Shown: in pieces, positions 1 to 6,187 of the stretch
Numbering within the stretch: position 1 is the stretch's first letter
Layout: the number at the start of each line of letters is the position of its first letter
Assembly: GCA_023132135.1 (NCBI GenBank)
Contig: JAGLYR010000001.1
Coordinates: 1-25,021 of the forward strand
Direction of reading: 5' to 3'
DNA from: Candidatus Eiseniibacteriota bacterium
GTDB taxonomy: Bacteria > Arandabacterota > Arandabacteria > JAGLYR01
DNA: 25,021 nucleotides
Position numbers and translations under genes: made by a program
Notes under the pieces: generated by a model
Databases searched by the model: none
The model's input: only the letters and a program-made list of their open reading frames with translations
What the model was told of the DNA's origin: nothing

Positions 1-104
1 CCCGAAGGCGTAGCCGTGGCTACGTTGAGGAAGCGACAAGGGAAAAGGCTCCTAGCGGCCCATGGACCGGAGCCGTAGCAGAAAACTGGTGAGAAATGCA
101 GGCT
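1..104. other. Structured intergenic segment at the left edge
   Basis: This segment follows the 3' end of the barrel gene (which is on the minus strand) and contains two clear inverted repeats. CGTAGCC (9-15) faces GGCTACG (18-24), and GGCTCC (47-52) faces GGAGCC (69-74). The remaining 30 nt up to the barrel stop codon are unpaired and A-rich. No coding region or T-tract is visible, so I do not call a terminator. The segment is cut by the window edge. From memory the sequence resembles an intergenic repeat seen in other environmental genomes, but I cannot verify that. Confidence 0.35.
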
Positions 105-941
105 CTAGAAGGCGTAGAAGCGCAGTCCGAAGAAGAAATTGATTCCGCCGAAGTCCAGCTTCATCACATCGCCGGCGGGGGTGTAGATGACCTTCTCCCC
201 TTCCTCTGGGAACGGGATCCCCTCGAAAATACCCGGAAAGTCCTCTTGGGCGCCGCCCTCCCAGAAACCCTGCAACGTCTCAGTCTCGCCGCTGACGCTG
301 CGGTAGGTGAGGTCCCCCATGCTGGTGTAACGGTAGAAAACCTCGCCGACCAGGCTCAAACGGTCCAACACCGGGTAGTCGATCTCCGCCAGTCCATGAA
401 GCTGGAATCCCCGTGAGGTCGCCCGGGCGGTCAAGTGATTATCCAGCGGGACATAGAACTCGAACTTGTATATGCCCCGCATCACGGGTCCGCCGCCCAC
501 GCCCAGATTGACGGTGGCTCTGCGGAAGGGACCGGGGAGAATTCCCGGGAACTGGTACAGTGCGGTCAGCGTAATGGGCGCTCCCGCTGCCGAGAACTCG
601 TTGCCGAAAACCACGGCCAGAGTCGAGGAATTGTCCGTCAGGTACTCCAGGCGCAAAGACAGCAGGAACCTCCGCCCCAGGCGGTAGCGGATATCGCCCA
701 TGAGTGAGTAACCGATTCCAATGTCTTCCGCGTGGGCATACCCGACCCGCGGATCTTCCGAGGCCGCGTCCATCCACGCGTTCCACGTGCTGATTATCTG
801 CTTGAGGTCCCCGAGATCCTGGTACGCCCGACCTACATTGCAGGTGATCGATAGTTGGTCGTTTTCCCGAGCCAGACCATCGCCCACGCCAACGGTCCCG
901 GCAACCATCACGGTAATTATCATGAGAGTCAGCTTGCGCAA
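105..941 (-). CDS. Predicted outer-membrane beta-barrel protein
   Basis: The product is a 278-residue exported protein. I place the start at TTG 941 because GGAGG (954-950) sits 8 nt upstream and translation then opens directly into a signal peptide: a short basic start (RK), a hydrophobic core of isoleucine, valine and methionine, and a likely cut after GDGLA near residue 24. A GTG further upstream in frame lacks such a site. The mature part alternates polar and hydrophobic residues in strands, with many Gly/Tyr/Phe turns, and ends in FFFGLRFYAF; a terminal aromatic residue is typical of outer-membrane barrels. I see no named family motif, so the function (porin-like or structural) is unknown. 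It has its own promoter at 1004-1032 and lies 95 nt after rsgA, so it is probably a separate unit. Confidence 0.75.
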   Translation of the reverse strand: MRKLTLMIITVMVAGTVGVGDGLARENDQLSITCNVGRAYQDLGDLKQIISTWNAWMDAASEDPRVGYAHAEDIGIGYSLMGDIRYRLGRRFLLSLRLEYLTDNSSTLAVVFGNEFSAAGAPITLTALYQFPGILPGPFRRATVNLGVGGGPVMRGIYKFEFYVPLDNHLTARATSRGFQLHGLAEIDYPVLDRLSLVGEVFYRYTSMGDLTYRSVSGETETLQGFWEGGAQEDFPGIFEGIPFPEEGEKVIYTPAGDVMKLDFGGINFFFGLRFYAF

Positions 942-1003
942 AATCGCCACCTCCGTACCATTTCCGCCCCAGACCCACAGGTTCACCTGAATCAACAGTG
1001 GAC

Positions 1004-1032
1004 ACCTTACCAACGGGTCTTCAGGTTTGCAA
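1004..1032 (-). promoter_or_regulatory. Predicted sigma-70-type promoter of the barrel gene
   Basis: On the minus strand, TTGCAA (1032-1027) and TAAGGT (1009-1004) are separated by exactly 17 nt. The predicted start of transcription is near 997, giving a leader of about 56 nt before the TTG start at 941. The -35 box lies just outside the 3' end of rsgA (1037). Confidence 0.45.
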
Positions 1033-1036
1033 GTGA

Positions 1037-1951
1037 TTAATGCGGCTCCCTGAGAGACTGCAGAATCCTGAGGTAGCTGTCATACCGGGCCCCACGGATC
1101 CGGCCTTCCTCCACCGCAGCCGCCACACCACATCCCGGCTCGTGCGAGTGAGTGCAGGTCGCGAAACGGCACCCGGCGGCAAAGGTCTCGAACTCGCGGA
1201 AGTAGCCGGCCAGATCCGCCTCACCCACGCCCCACAGACCCAGTTCCCTCAGACCCGGCGTGTCGCCCACCCAACCCCCATCGTCCAGGGGAAACAGCTC
1301 CACCGAAGAGGTCGTGTGCTTTCCCCTGGACCATTTCCGCGACACTTCCTGTACCCTCAGCCCCAGACCAGGCTGGATGCAGTTGAGCAGCGTACTCTTC
1401 CCGACACCCGAGGGTCCCACCAGAATGGAGATCTCACCGGCCAGAACTTTCCGGAATTCCTCCACCCCCTCGCAGCGAATGGCGGTGGTCAGAAGAACTT
1501 CCAGATCCAGATCGCGATAGAGCGCTGCTGTTTCGAGGGCTTCGCCGCCGCGGTCCAGATCCATCTTGTTGATGCAGATGACGGGCCGCAGGCCGCCGAT
1601 TTCCGCCATCACGAGGTACCGGTCTATCGAGGTGTTCTTGACCCGGGGGTCCCTCGCTGATTGGCAGATGATCAGCTGCGTGGCGTTGGCGACGATGACT
1701 TGCTCGATATTGGGCCGGCCCGCTGCCGGCCTGGAGAATCTGGACGTGCGAGGCTCTATGCTTTCGATCACGCCCGAACCGTCGAGCCCGAGCGTAACCT
1801 CAACCCAATCCCCCACCGCCACCAGGTCTACGGACGCAAGCTTCTCCTTCTTGAGTATGCCCCGGAGAACACAGTCGATCCGGCCCTGTGGAGTCTCGAC
1901 CTGGCAATGTTTTCCCCTCGCCACCACAACCCTGCCCCGAAGCCGGCCCAT
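1037..1951 (-). CDS. rsgA: Small-ribosomal-subunit biogenesis GTPase RsgA
   Basis: RsgA is a circularly permuted GTPase that checks late assembly of the 30S subunit. The 304-residue product shows the permuted motif order: G4 NKMD (128-131), then G1 GPSGVGKS (179-186), G2 KHTTS (211-215) and G3 DTPG (230-233). The C-terminal zinc site follows (C261, C266, H268, C274), and the N-terminal OB-fold precedes the G domain. Length and motif order match the family. The ATG at 1951 is preceded by GGAGGGAG, which lies inside the last codons of the polyferredoxin gene. That gene stops only 4 nt upstream, so the two are probably translationally coupled. The frame stays open upstream of 1951, but that part is antisense-like and arginine/serine rich, so I exclude it. 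Finding rsgA as the third gene of a redox operon is unusual; nothing in the protein suggests a changed function. Confidence 0.96.
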   Translation of the reverse strand: MGRLRGRVVVARGKHCQVETPQGRIDCVLRGILKKEKLASVDLVAVGDWVEVTLGLDGSGVIESIEPRTSRFSRPAAGRPNIEQVIVANATQLIICQSARDPRVKNTSIDRYLVMAEIGGLRPVICINKMDLDRGGEALETAALYRDLDLEVLLTTAIRCEGVEEFRKVLAGEISILVGPSGVGKSTLLNCIQPGLGLRVQEVSRKWSRGKHTTSSVELFPLDDGGWVGDTPGLRELGLWGVGEADLAGYFREFETFAAGCRFATCTHSHEPGCGVAAAVEEGRIRGARYDSYLRILQSLREPH

Positions 1952-1955
1952 GCCT

Positions 1956-3608
1956 CTACTCTCCCTCCATGAAACCCGGCGGCAGGTCCGCAGACTCTGA
2001 CTCTGCAGGAACCAGACACTCCCCACTTCCCTGAACCGGCCGGAAGTAGTCCCTCTCCCGGTCGGTTTCCGGTTCCCGCGCTCTACGGACCTCTTCGGTG
2101 ATGTACGATCCGGTCTCCAGCCGCATTTCTCCATCGGCATGGATGACGATGGCTGACTCACCTCCGACCGGGCAGTTCTGCTCGCATAGCCCGCAGCCCG
2201 TGCACTTGATCTCCTCGACGAAGGGCCGTTTGCCGGTTCCGCACTCGTTGACGACCACGCGGAAGTCGATAGCGTTGTACGGGCAAGCCTCATCGCAGAT
2301 CAGGCACTCCTTGTTCTGTTCCCAGGCAATGCACCGACTCCGGTCGATCACGGCAGTGCCGATCCTGGCAAACTGTTTCTCCTCCAGAGACAGGGCCCGA
2401 ATCGCCCGCGTCGGGCACACGTGCCCGCAGACGTTGCACCTTTCCTCACACCCGGCGTGCCGGCAGTTGAGCCTGGGCGTCCAGATCCCTTCCCATCCGG
2501 ATTCCAGGAAACATGGCTGGAGAACATTCGTGAGACAGGCTTTCATACACTCCCCGCACCTGACGCACGTCTCGAGAAAACGATCCTCCGGCAGCGCGCC
2601 CGGGGGACGGATCAGGCGTCTCCGTCCCGGCTCCGCCAGCGCCTGCTTCCCCATCACGCCCAGCGTGATTCCCATGATTCCTGCGGTAACCACACCCCGG
2701 CGCGTGACATCAACCGGTCCTCCGACACGCGCCCGGCTCCAGCCCGAATGCGTGAACTCGACCGCGCCCTCCGGACACACCTCCTCGCAGCTCCGGCAGA
2801 CAAGACACTCCCCGGCCATAGCGCCATGGCCGTTGCCGGACAGCGCACCGGCCGGACAGACCTGCCTGCAGATTCCGCAATCGGTGCAGTCCTCTGTGAC
2901 AACCCGCTGGAGAAGGCGCAGGCGGCCGACGAGAGCCAGCAGCGCTCCCAGGGGGCACAGGTTGCGACACCAGAACCGTCGCTCCCACAGCTGCAGTATC
3001 ACAAGCCCGGCCAGAAGCAGAAGCGTGGGCAGCATCATGGAGAAGCTGGCGGGGCCCAGGCGAGCATACGCAAGAGATGAGCCGGATTCCACCAGAAGGG
3101 GCCGGAGCAGCTGGAGAATCCCGTTGACCGCAGCCACAACCACCGGGTAGATCACGAGGGTGTAGAAGCGGGTCGCCAGCGACACGGGATCGAAGATGAA
3201 CAGGAAAGTGGTCCCGGCGAGACAGGAAAGCAGAAGGCCGGCGAGAACGTAGTACTTCCACCGCAGTCGCCGCCCCTTGGAGTCCGCTCCGGCCTTCTCC
3301 TTCTTGCGATATCGGGCGGTGATGCCCTCATCCAGCAGGTCCAGCGTTGTTCCCAGAGGGCAGACGTATCCGCAGAAGAACCGTCCCAGCCACAGTGTGG
3401 CCGCCACCAGAACCAGGGATGCGACCAGAAGGCCAAGGGGCAGACGGTGAGCCGACAGGAACGTTCCCAGAGCAATCAGCGGGTCCAGTTTCAGGAAGAG
3501 ATCCGGAGGAACAGGAAGGATGAGCGGGTACGTAGCCGAAGCCAGAAGAACCAGGAAAACGCCCAGCGAAATGAGCTGGATGATCCTACTGGTTTTTCTG
3601 ATCTTCAT
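1956..3608 (-). CDS. NapH-NapG-like fused membrane polyferredoxin
   Basis: This 550-residue iron-sulfur protein looks like a fusion of a NapH/CcoG-type membrane ferredoxin and a NapG-type soluble ferredoxin. Residues 1-235 hold membrane segments (about 11-30, 45-73, 120-138, 150-168, 190-207) and the CxxxCP motifs CGYVCP (79-84) and CRNLCP (214-219). Two 4Fe-4S motifs follow (C241-C251 and C268-C278). A twin-arginine-like TRRGVVTAG stretch at 302-310 sits mid-protein, as at the start of NapG, and is followed by more cysteine clusters (348-358, 382-398, 426-442 and 469-479). Such proteins pass electrons between quinol and extracytoplasmic partners. The ATG at 3608 overlaps the end of the DUF362 gene by 23 nt; the longer frame upstream is rejected as antisense. 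Its partner here is probably the DUF362 protein; no nitrate reductase genes are present. Confidence 0.85.
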   Translation of the reverse strand: MKIRKTSRIIQLISLGVFLVLLASATYPLILPVPPDLFLKLDPLIALGTFLSAHRLPLGLLVASLVLVAATLWLGRFFCGYVCPLGTTLDLLDEGITARYRKKEKAGADSKGRRLRWKYYVLAGLLLSCLAGTTFLFIFDPVSLATRFYTLVIYPVVVAAVNGILQLLRPLLVESGSSLAYARLGPASFSMMLPTLLLLAGLVILQLWERRFWCRNLCPLGALLALVGRLRLLQRVVTEDCTDCGICRQVCPAGALSGNGHGAMAGECLVCRSCEEVCPEGAVEFTHSGWSRARVGGPVDVTRRGVVTAGIMGITLGVMGKQALAEPGRRRLIRPPGALPEDRFLETCVRCGECMKACLTNVLQPCFLESGWEGIWTPRLNCRHAGCEERCNVCGHVCPTRAIRALSLEEKQFARIGTAVIDRSRCIAWEQNKECLICDEACPYNAIDFRVVVNECGTGKRPFVEEIKCTGCGLCEQNCPVGGESAIVIHADGEMRLETGSYITEEVRRAREPETDRERDYFRPVQGSGECLVPAESESADLPPGFMEGE

Positions 3609-4566
3609 CCCCGTCTGAGACCTCTCCAGTGGTAGCAATGCGGAGTTTCCCCGTGTCGATCTCACCCAACCCCATTTCGCTGGCCGCCACGAAGTGCCTG
3701 ACCTGCCGGGCCGTGAACCTGCGGTTGTACCATTTTGTCAGCGACAGGGTGTAACTATCTACCGCCAATGGATCTGTCCCCGCGACGATCCGGTCCAAGA
3801 CCTCCGTGCGCCCCGGCCCCGAAGGACCCCCCTGGACCAGCGCCCTGGTGGCATCCATAATGGTCAGATCCGCCCGGATCACGGTTCCAAGATCGGCGAT
3901 GGACTGGTGGAGATCTCCGGTGTGAAATACCTTCCGGTCCCAGACCAGACCCATCAGGTTCTTAATTCCAAAAGCCACGCCCGCGCCGGAGTGAGACTTG
4001 GCCACCGGAAGATTGATCAGAACGTCTGCGCGCAGCACATCGCGCGCGATCTGGGTTGTCCTGAGAACCTTCCCCTCGGGAATTGGGATTCGCGTGTACT
4101 GGGTTTCGTCGTTCAGGGCCACGACGTTAGTCCTGTCGAGTCCGGCGCACGCAGCCTGGATGCCCGTGTATTCCAGGCATACCTTCGACGCCCGGATCGT
4201 GTGGTCCGCCACCAGAACCCGCCTGGCGCCGGCGTCAACGCACATCGCTGCGACGGCGGCAACCACTTCGGGATGGGTTGTCGCACCCATCTCCGGCGGA
4301 GTTGCGAAGGACATGTTGGGCTTGAGGAGCACGAAATCGCCCGCCTTCACAAACCGCCCGATGCCCCCGAGGAGCTCCAGTGCTCCTCTCACGCCGGCCC
4401 GCGGAGTACCTGTGGCCACAGCCAGGTCGATGGCCCGCGCAGCTTCCCTGGGCTCTCCAGCGAGCAGCGGGCCCACGGAACCTGCCAATGGACCGGCCAG
4501 ACCCACCACCGCCGCAGTCCCGATCCCCAACTTCAGGAAGTCACGCCTTGAACATTCCTTCCCCAC
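3586..4566 (-). CDS. Tat-exported DUF362 family protein
   Basis: This 326-residue DUF362 protein has a twin-arginine signal, SRRDFLKLG (6-14), followed by a Gly/Ala-rich hydrophobic stretch, so it is probably exported folded or as part of a redox complex. DUF362 hallmarks are LLKPNMSF (80-87), the HPEVVAAV run (98-105), the INLPVAKSHSG run (184-194), GIKNLMG (200-206) and GTDPLAVDSY (263-272). I choose GTG 4566 because GGGAGG (4580-4575) lies 8 nt before it and the Tat signal follows at once; the upstream in-frame region contains short tandem arrays and a promoter. DUF362 proteins are often encoded next to ferredoxins and may bind an iron-sulfur cluster or act on a redox substrate; the exact reaction is unknown. 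It is the first gene of an operon with the polyferredoxin and rsgA. Confidence 0.88.
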   Translation of the reverse strand: MGKECSRRDFLKLGIGTAAVVGLAGPLAGSVGPLLAGEPREAARAIDLAVATGTPRAGVRGALELLGGIGRFVKAGDFVLLKPNMSFATPPEMGATTHPEVVAAVAAMCVDAGARRVLVADHTIRASKVCLEYTGIQAACAGLDRTNVVALNDETQYTRIPIPEGKVLRTTQIARDVLRADVLINLPVAKSHSGAGVAFGIKNLMGLVWDRKVFHTGDLHQSIADLGTVIRADLTIMDATRALVQGGPSGPGRTEVLDRIVAGTDPLAVDSYTLSLTKWYNRRFTARQVRHFVAASEMGLGEIDTGKLRIATTGEVSDGDEDQKNQ

Positions 4567-4594
4567 GGTGTTTGCCTCCCTCGGACGTCTTTCC

Positions 4595-4623
4595 AACTTA
4601 TCATCGGCCCGCGCGCGTGTCAA
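4595..4623 (-). promoter_or_regulatory. Predicted sigma-70-type promoter of the DUF362-polyferredoxin-rsgA operon
   Basis: TTGACA (4623-4618) and TAAGTT (4600-4595) on the minus strand are spaced by 17 nt. Transcription should start near 4588, giving a leader of about 22 nt that contains the GGGAGG ribosome-binding site before GTG 4566. Confidence 0.6.
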
Positions 4624-4637
4624 GGAGCCTCCGACGT

Positions 4638-4685
4638 GGCGAGAGCGCGAGGGGGCGACGAGGTGACGGCGTGACAGGGTGACCC
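4638..4685. repeat. Degenerate 8-nt period tandem array
   Basis: Six successive octamers follow a shared pattern: GGCGAGAG, CGCGAGGG, GGCGACGA, GGTGACGG, CGTGACAG, GGTGACCC. The core (C/T)GA is kept in every unit while the flanking bases vary. The array lies just upstream of the DUF362 promoter. Confidence 0.6.
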
Positions 4686-4711
4686 TTAGGGGCGACCTTG
4701 TGGTGACGAAA

Positions 4712-4732
4712 GCCGAGAGCCGAGAGCCGACC
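4712..4732. repeat. 7-nt period array (GCCGAGA/GCCGAGA/GCCGACC)
   Basis: Three heptamers in tandem, two identical and one with two changes. It lies in the same gene-free stretch (4567-4866) as the octamer array and a second heptad array at 4854-4874. The rest of that stretch holds short inverted repeats at 4765-4778 and 4821-4838 and no gene. Confidence 0.55.
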
Positions 4733-4853
4733 GCAATGGAGCACACTCTGTCGATGACGGCCCCGGGCCACATGGCCCCGCACTGGTGGATTGGTCTATT
4801 GCTCCGCCTGAATTCTGTGTGAACGCCGGTCGGCGTTCATGCATAATCCAAGC

Positions 4854-4874
4854 TAGGGACTACGGACTAGGTAC
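4854..4874. repeat. 7-nt period array, inverted copy of the AGTCC family
   Basis: Heptamers TAGGGAC, TACGGAC and TAGGTAC. Read on the minus strand the units are of the form AGTCCNT, matching the core of the arrays at 9885-9910 and 21284-21309. The TAG stop codon of the mannosyltransferase-like gene (4869-4867) lies inside the array. The adjacent TTCATGCATAATCCAAGCT (4836-4854) closely resembles a segment at 21330-21348. Confidence 0.6.
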
Positions 4875-5979
4875 TGCTTCTCCGCAGTTCCTCCAACCTC
4901 TCATCGTAGTCGTCGATCCTCCGGCTCCAGTCGTGTTGGGCTGCGGCTTCGCGGAGCGCGGGGTCCGGCTCGATGGGACAGTTTCTCAACAGAGCCCGAA
5001 GCTTCGTCCGCAGGTTGTCCCGGTGGAGGTAAAGATGCCTGCCGCGGAGCTCCCCGGGGATGTGCTCCGGATACGACAGGCGGTTGGGCAGGACCGGGTA
5101 GCAGCCGCAGTACATGGCCTCGATAACAGCCACGCCGAAGAAATCGTGGTCGGATGTCGAGACAGCGACATCTGCTGCCCAAAGGGCGGCAGCGTATTCC
5201 GCCCCCGACGGCAGGGGCCCGAAGGAGAGAATCTGATCCTTCAACCGATCGAGAGCTTCATCGAACACAGCCGGCCACCGGGTGGATCTTCCACCGGCGA
5301 CGATGAGTCGGAAATCGATCCCTTCCTCCCTGAGCCGGAACAGGGTCTGGAAAAAATCCTCCGGATTCTTGTCGAACTCCCACCGGTGGTTCCAGAGAAC
5401 GATGGGCGCGCCCGCGGACTGACGCAGGGACAGCCCGCGCTCGCGGCCCGCATCCAGCGAGGCGAGGTCGCAGGCAAGGGTCAGGACCTCGGATTTCCCC
5501 CGGATCCGGCCGGCCGCGAACCGCGGCAGATAGTCGGGGAAGCGCTTGACGAACCGCGGCAGCTCTTCAAAGAATTCATCCCGGTGATAGGGGGAATTGA
5601 AATACACCCGGTCCGACGCCAGGCAGGAAACCAGGTTCGTGATCCCGAAGTGGTAGTCCAACCTCTCACCGGGGGCAACGGGATAGGTCAGCTGATTCTC
5701 GTGCATGTACAGGGCCACCGGCAGATCCCGGTAGCCGGGCGGGGCGAGACAAAGGAAGTCGGTCACCGCAAGGTAATCGGAACAGAAGAGCAGATCGGCG
5801 GGCAGGGGATCTTCTTCCAGGCGATGCGCCAGCGAGATGGCCCCGCCCCGCATTCTCCATTTCCAATGAAAGGGAGCCAGGGACAGGATCCGGACCTCGT
5901 GCCGGCTGTTACCCTGGAATCCTTCCCAGAACTGCCGGTGCGATCCGCCATGGAAGGGTTCGACGACGAGGATTCGCAT
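4867..5979 (-). CDS. tRNA-queuosine alpha-mannosyltransferase (QTMAN/GTDC1)-like glycosyltransferase
   Basis: This 370-residue GT-B glycosyltransferase carries the N-terminal DUF3524 domain that defines the QTMAN/GTDC1 family: residues 1-18 read VVEPFHGGSH then RQFWEG, and FHWKWRMRGGA follows at 37-47. YMHENQLTYP (91-100) and a DYHFGITN run (109-116) are also family-like. The C-terminal half has WNHRWEFDKNPEDFF (196-210), IVAGG (226-230) and the donor-site region SDHDFFGVAVIEAM (276-289) with GCYPVLP after it. The human enzyme adds mannose to queuosine in tRNA-Asp; transfer of that role to this protein is inference, as no queuosine synthesis genes are nearby. The ATG at 5979 has no good ribosome-binding site but lies 7 nt after a 36-codon gene that has a strong one, so translation is probably coupled. 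Confidence 0.85.
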   Translation of the reverse strand: MRILVVEPFHGGSHRQFWEGFQGNSRHEVRILSLAPFHWKWRMRGGAISLAHRLEEDPLPADLLFCSDYLAVTDFLCLAPPGYRDLPVALYMHENQLTYPVAPGERLDYHFGITNLVSCLASDRVYFNSPYHRDEFFEELPRFVKRFPDYLPRFAAGRIRGKSEVLTLACDLASLDAGRERGLSLRQSAGAPIVLWNHRWEFDKNPEDFFQTLFRLREEGIDFRLIVAGGRSTRWPAVFDEALDRLKDQILSFGPLPSGAEYAAALWAADVAVSTSDHDFFGVAVIEAMYCGCYPVLPNRLSYPEHIPGELRGRHLYLHRDNLRTKLRALLRNCPIEPDPALREAAAQHDWSRRIDDYDERLEELRRSST

Positions 5980-5986
5980 GGTTCGT

Positions 5987-6097
5987 CTACGGCTGTTCTT
6001 TCTGTGCCTTCTTCTCCTTCTTCGCCTGGCGTTTCTCCTTCAGTGACTTCTTCGGTGGTTTCTGGACCTCATGGCGAATCTTGTCCTTGGATGCCAT
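5987..6097 (-). CDS. Small lysine-rich basic protein (36 residues)
   Basis: A 36-codon gene. ATG 6097 follows GAAGGAGG with about 8 nt spacing, the strongest ribosome-binding site in the window, and the frame ends with TAG at 5987, 7 nt before the mannosyltransferase-like ATG. The peptide begins MASKDKIRHEVQKPP, continues KKSLKEKRQAKKEKK, and ends AQKEQP. Fourteen of 36 residues are lysine or arginine, with no hydrophobic stretch, so it is a cytoplasmic, highly charged and probably RNA- or ribosome-interacting peptide (inference from charge). I recall short basic proteins with a PKKSLKEKR-like motif in other bacteria, without known function; this is unverified. A promoter at 6143-6171 would make it the first gene of a two-gene operon. 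Confidence 0.72.
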   Translation of the reverse strand: MASKDKIRHEVQKPPKKSLKEKRQAKKEKKAQKEQP

Positions 6098-6142
6098 CCG
6101 CACAACCTCCTTCGCAAGAGCCATCCCAGTAGCGCGCATTTG

Positions 6143-6171
6143 AGGTTACGCGCATCGGCTGCGCCAGTCAA
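6143..6171 (-). promoter_or_regulatory. Predicted promoter of the small-protein/mannosyltransferase operon
   Basis: TTGACT (6171-6166) and TAACCT (6148-6143) on the minus strand are spaced by 17 nt, between the peptidase stop (6188) and the 36-codon gene. The -10 box is weak. The expected leader is about 38 nt. Confidence 0.4.
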
Positions 6172-6187
6172 ACGCTTTCGCCGAAAC

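Noticed and set aside
1952-2293. N-terminal extension of RsgA
   Set aside because: The added 114 residues are Ser/Arg-rich antisense of the polyferredoxin gene; a good ribosome-binding site precedes ATG 1951.
4821-4838. Perfect inverted repeat GAACGCCG-GT-CGGCGTTC as a terminator for the mannosyltransferase-like gene
   Set aside because: There is no T-tract on either strand and the centre is only 2 nt; it may be a protein-binding palindrome or part of a repeat.
4786-6132. Long plus-strand open frame (448 codons) opposite the mannosyltransferase-like gene
   Set aside because: It is antisense to a gene with clear family motifs; its translation is proline/glycine/arginine rich with no recognisable domain, as expected from high-GC shadow frames.
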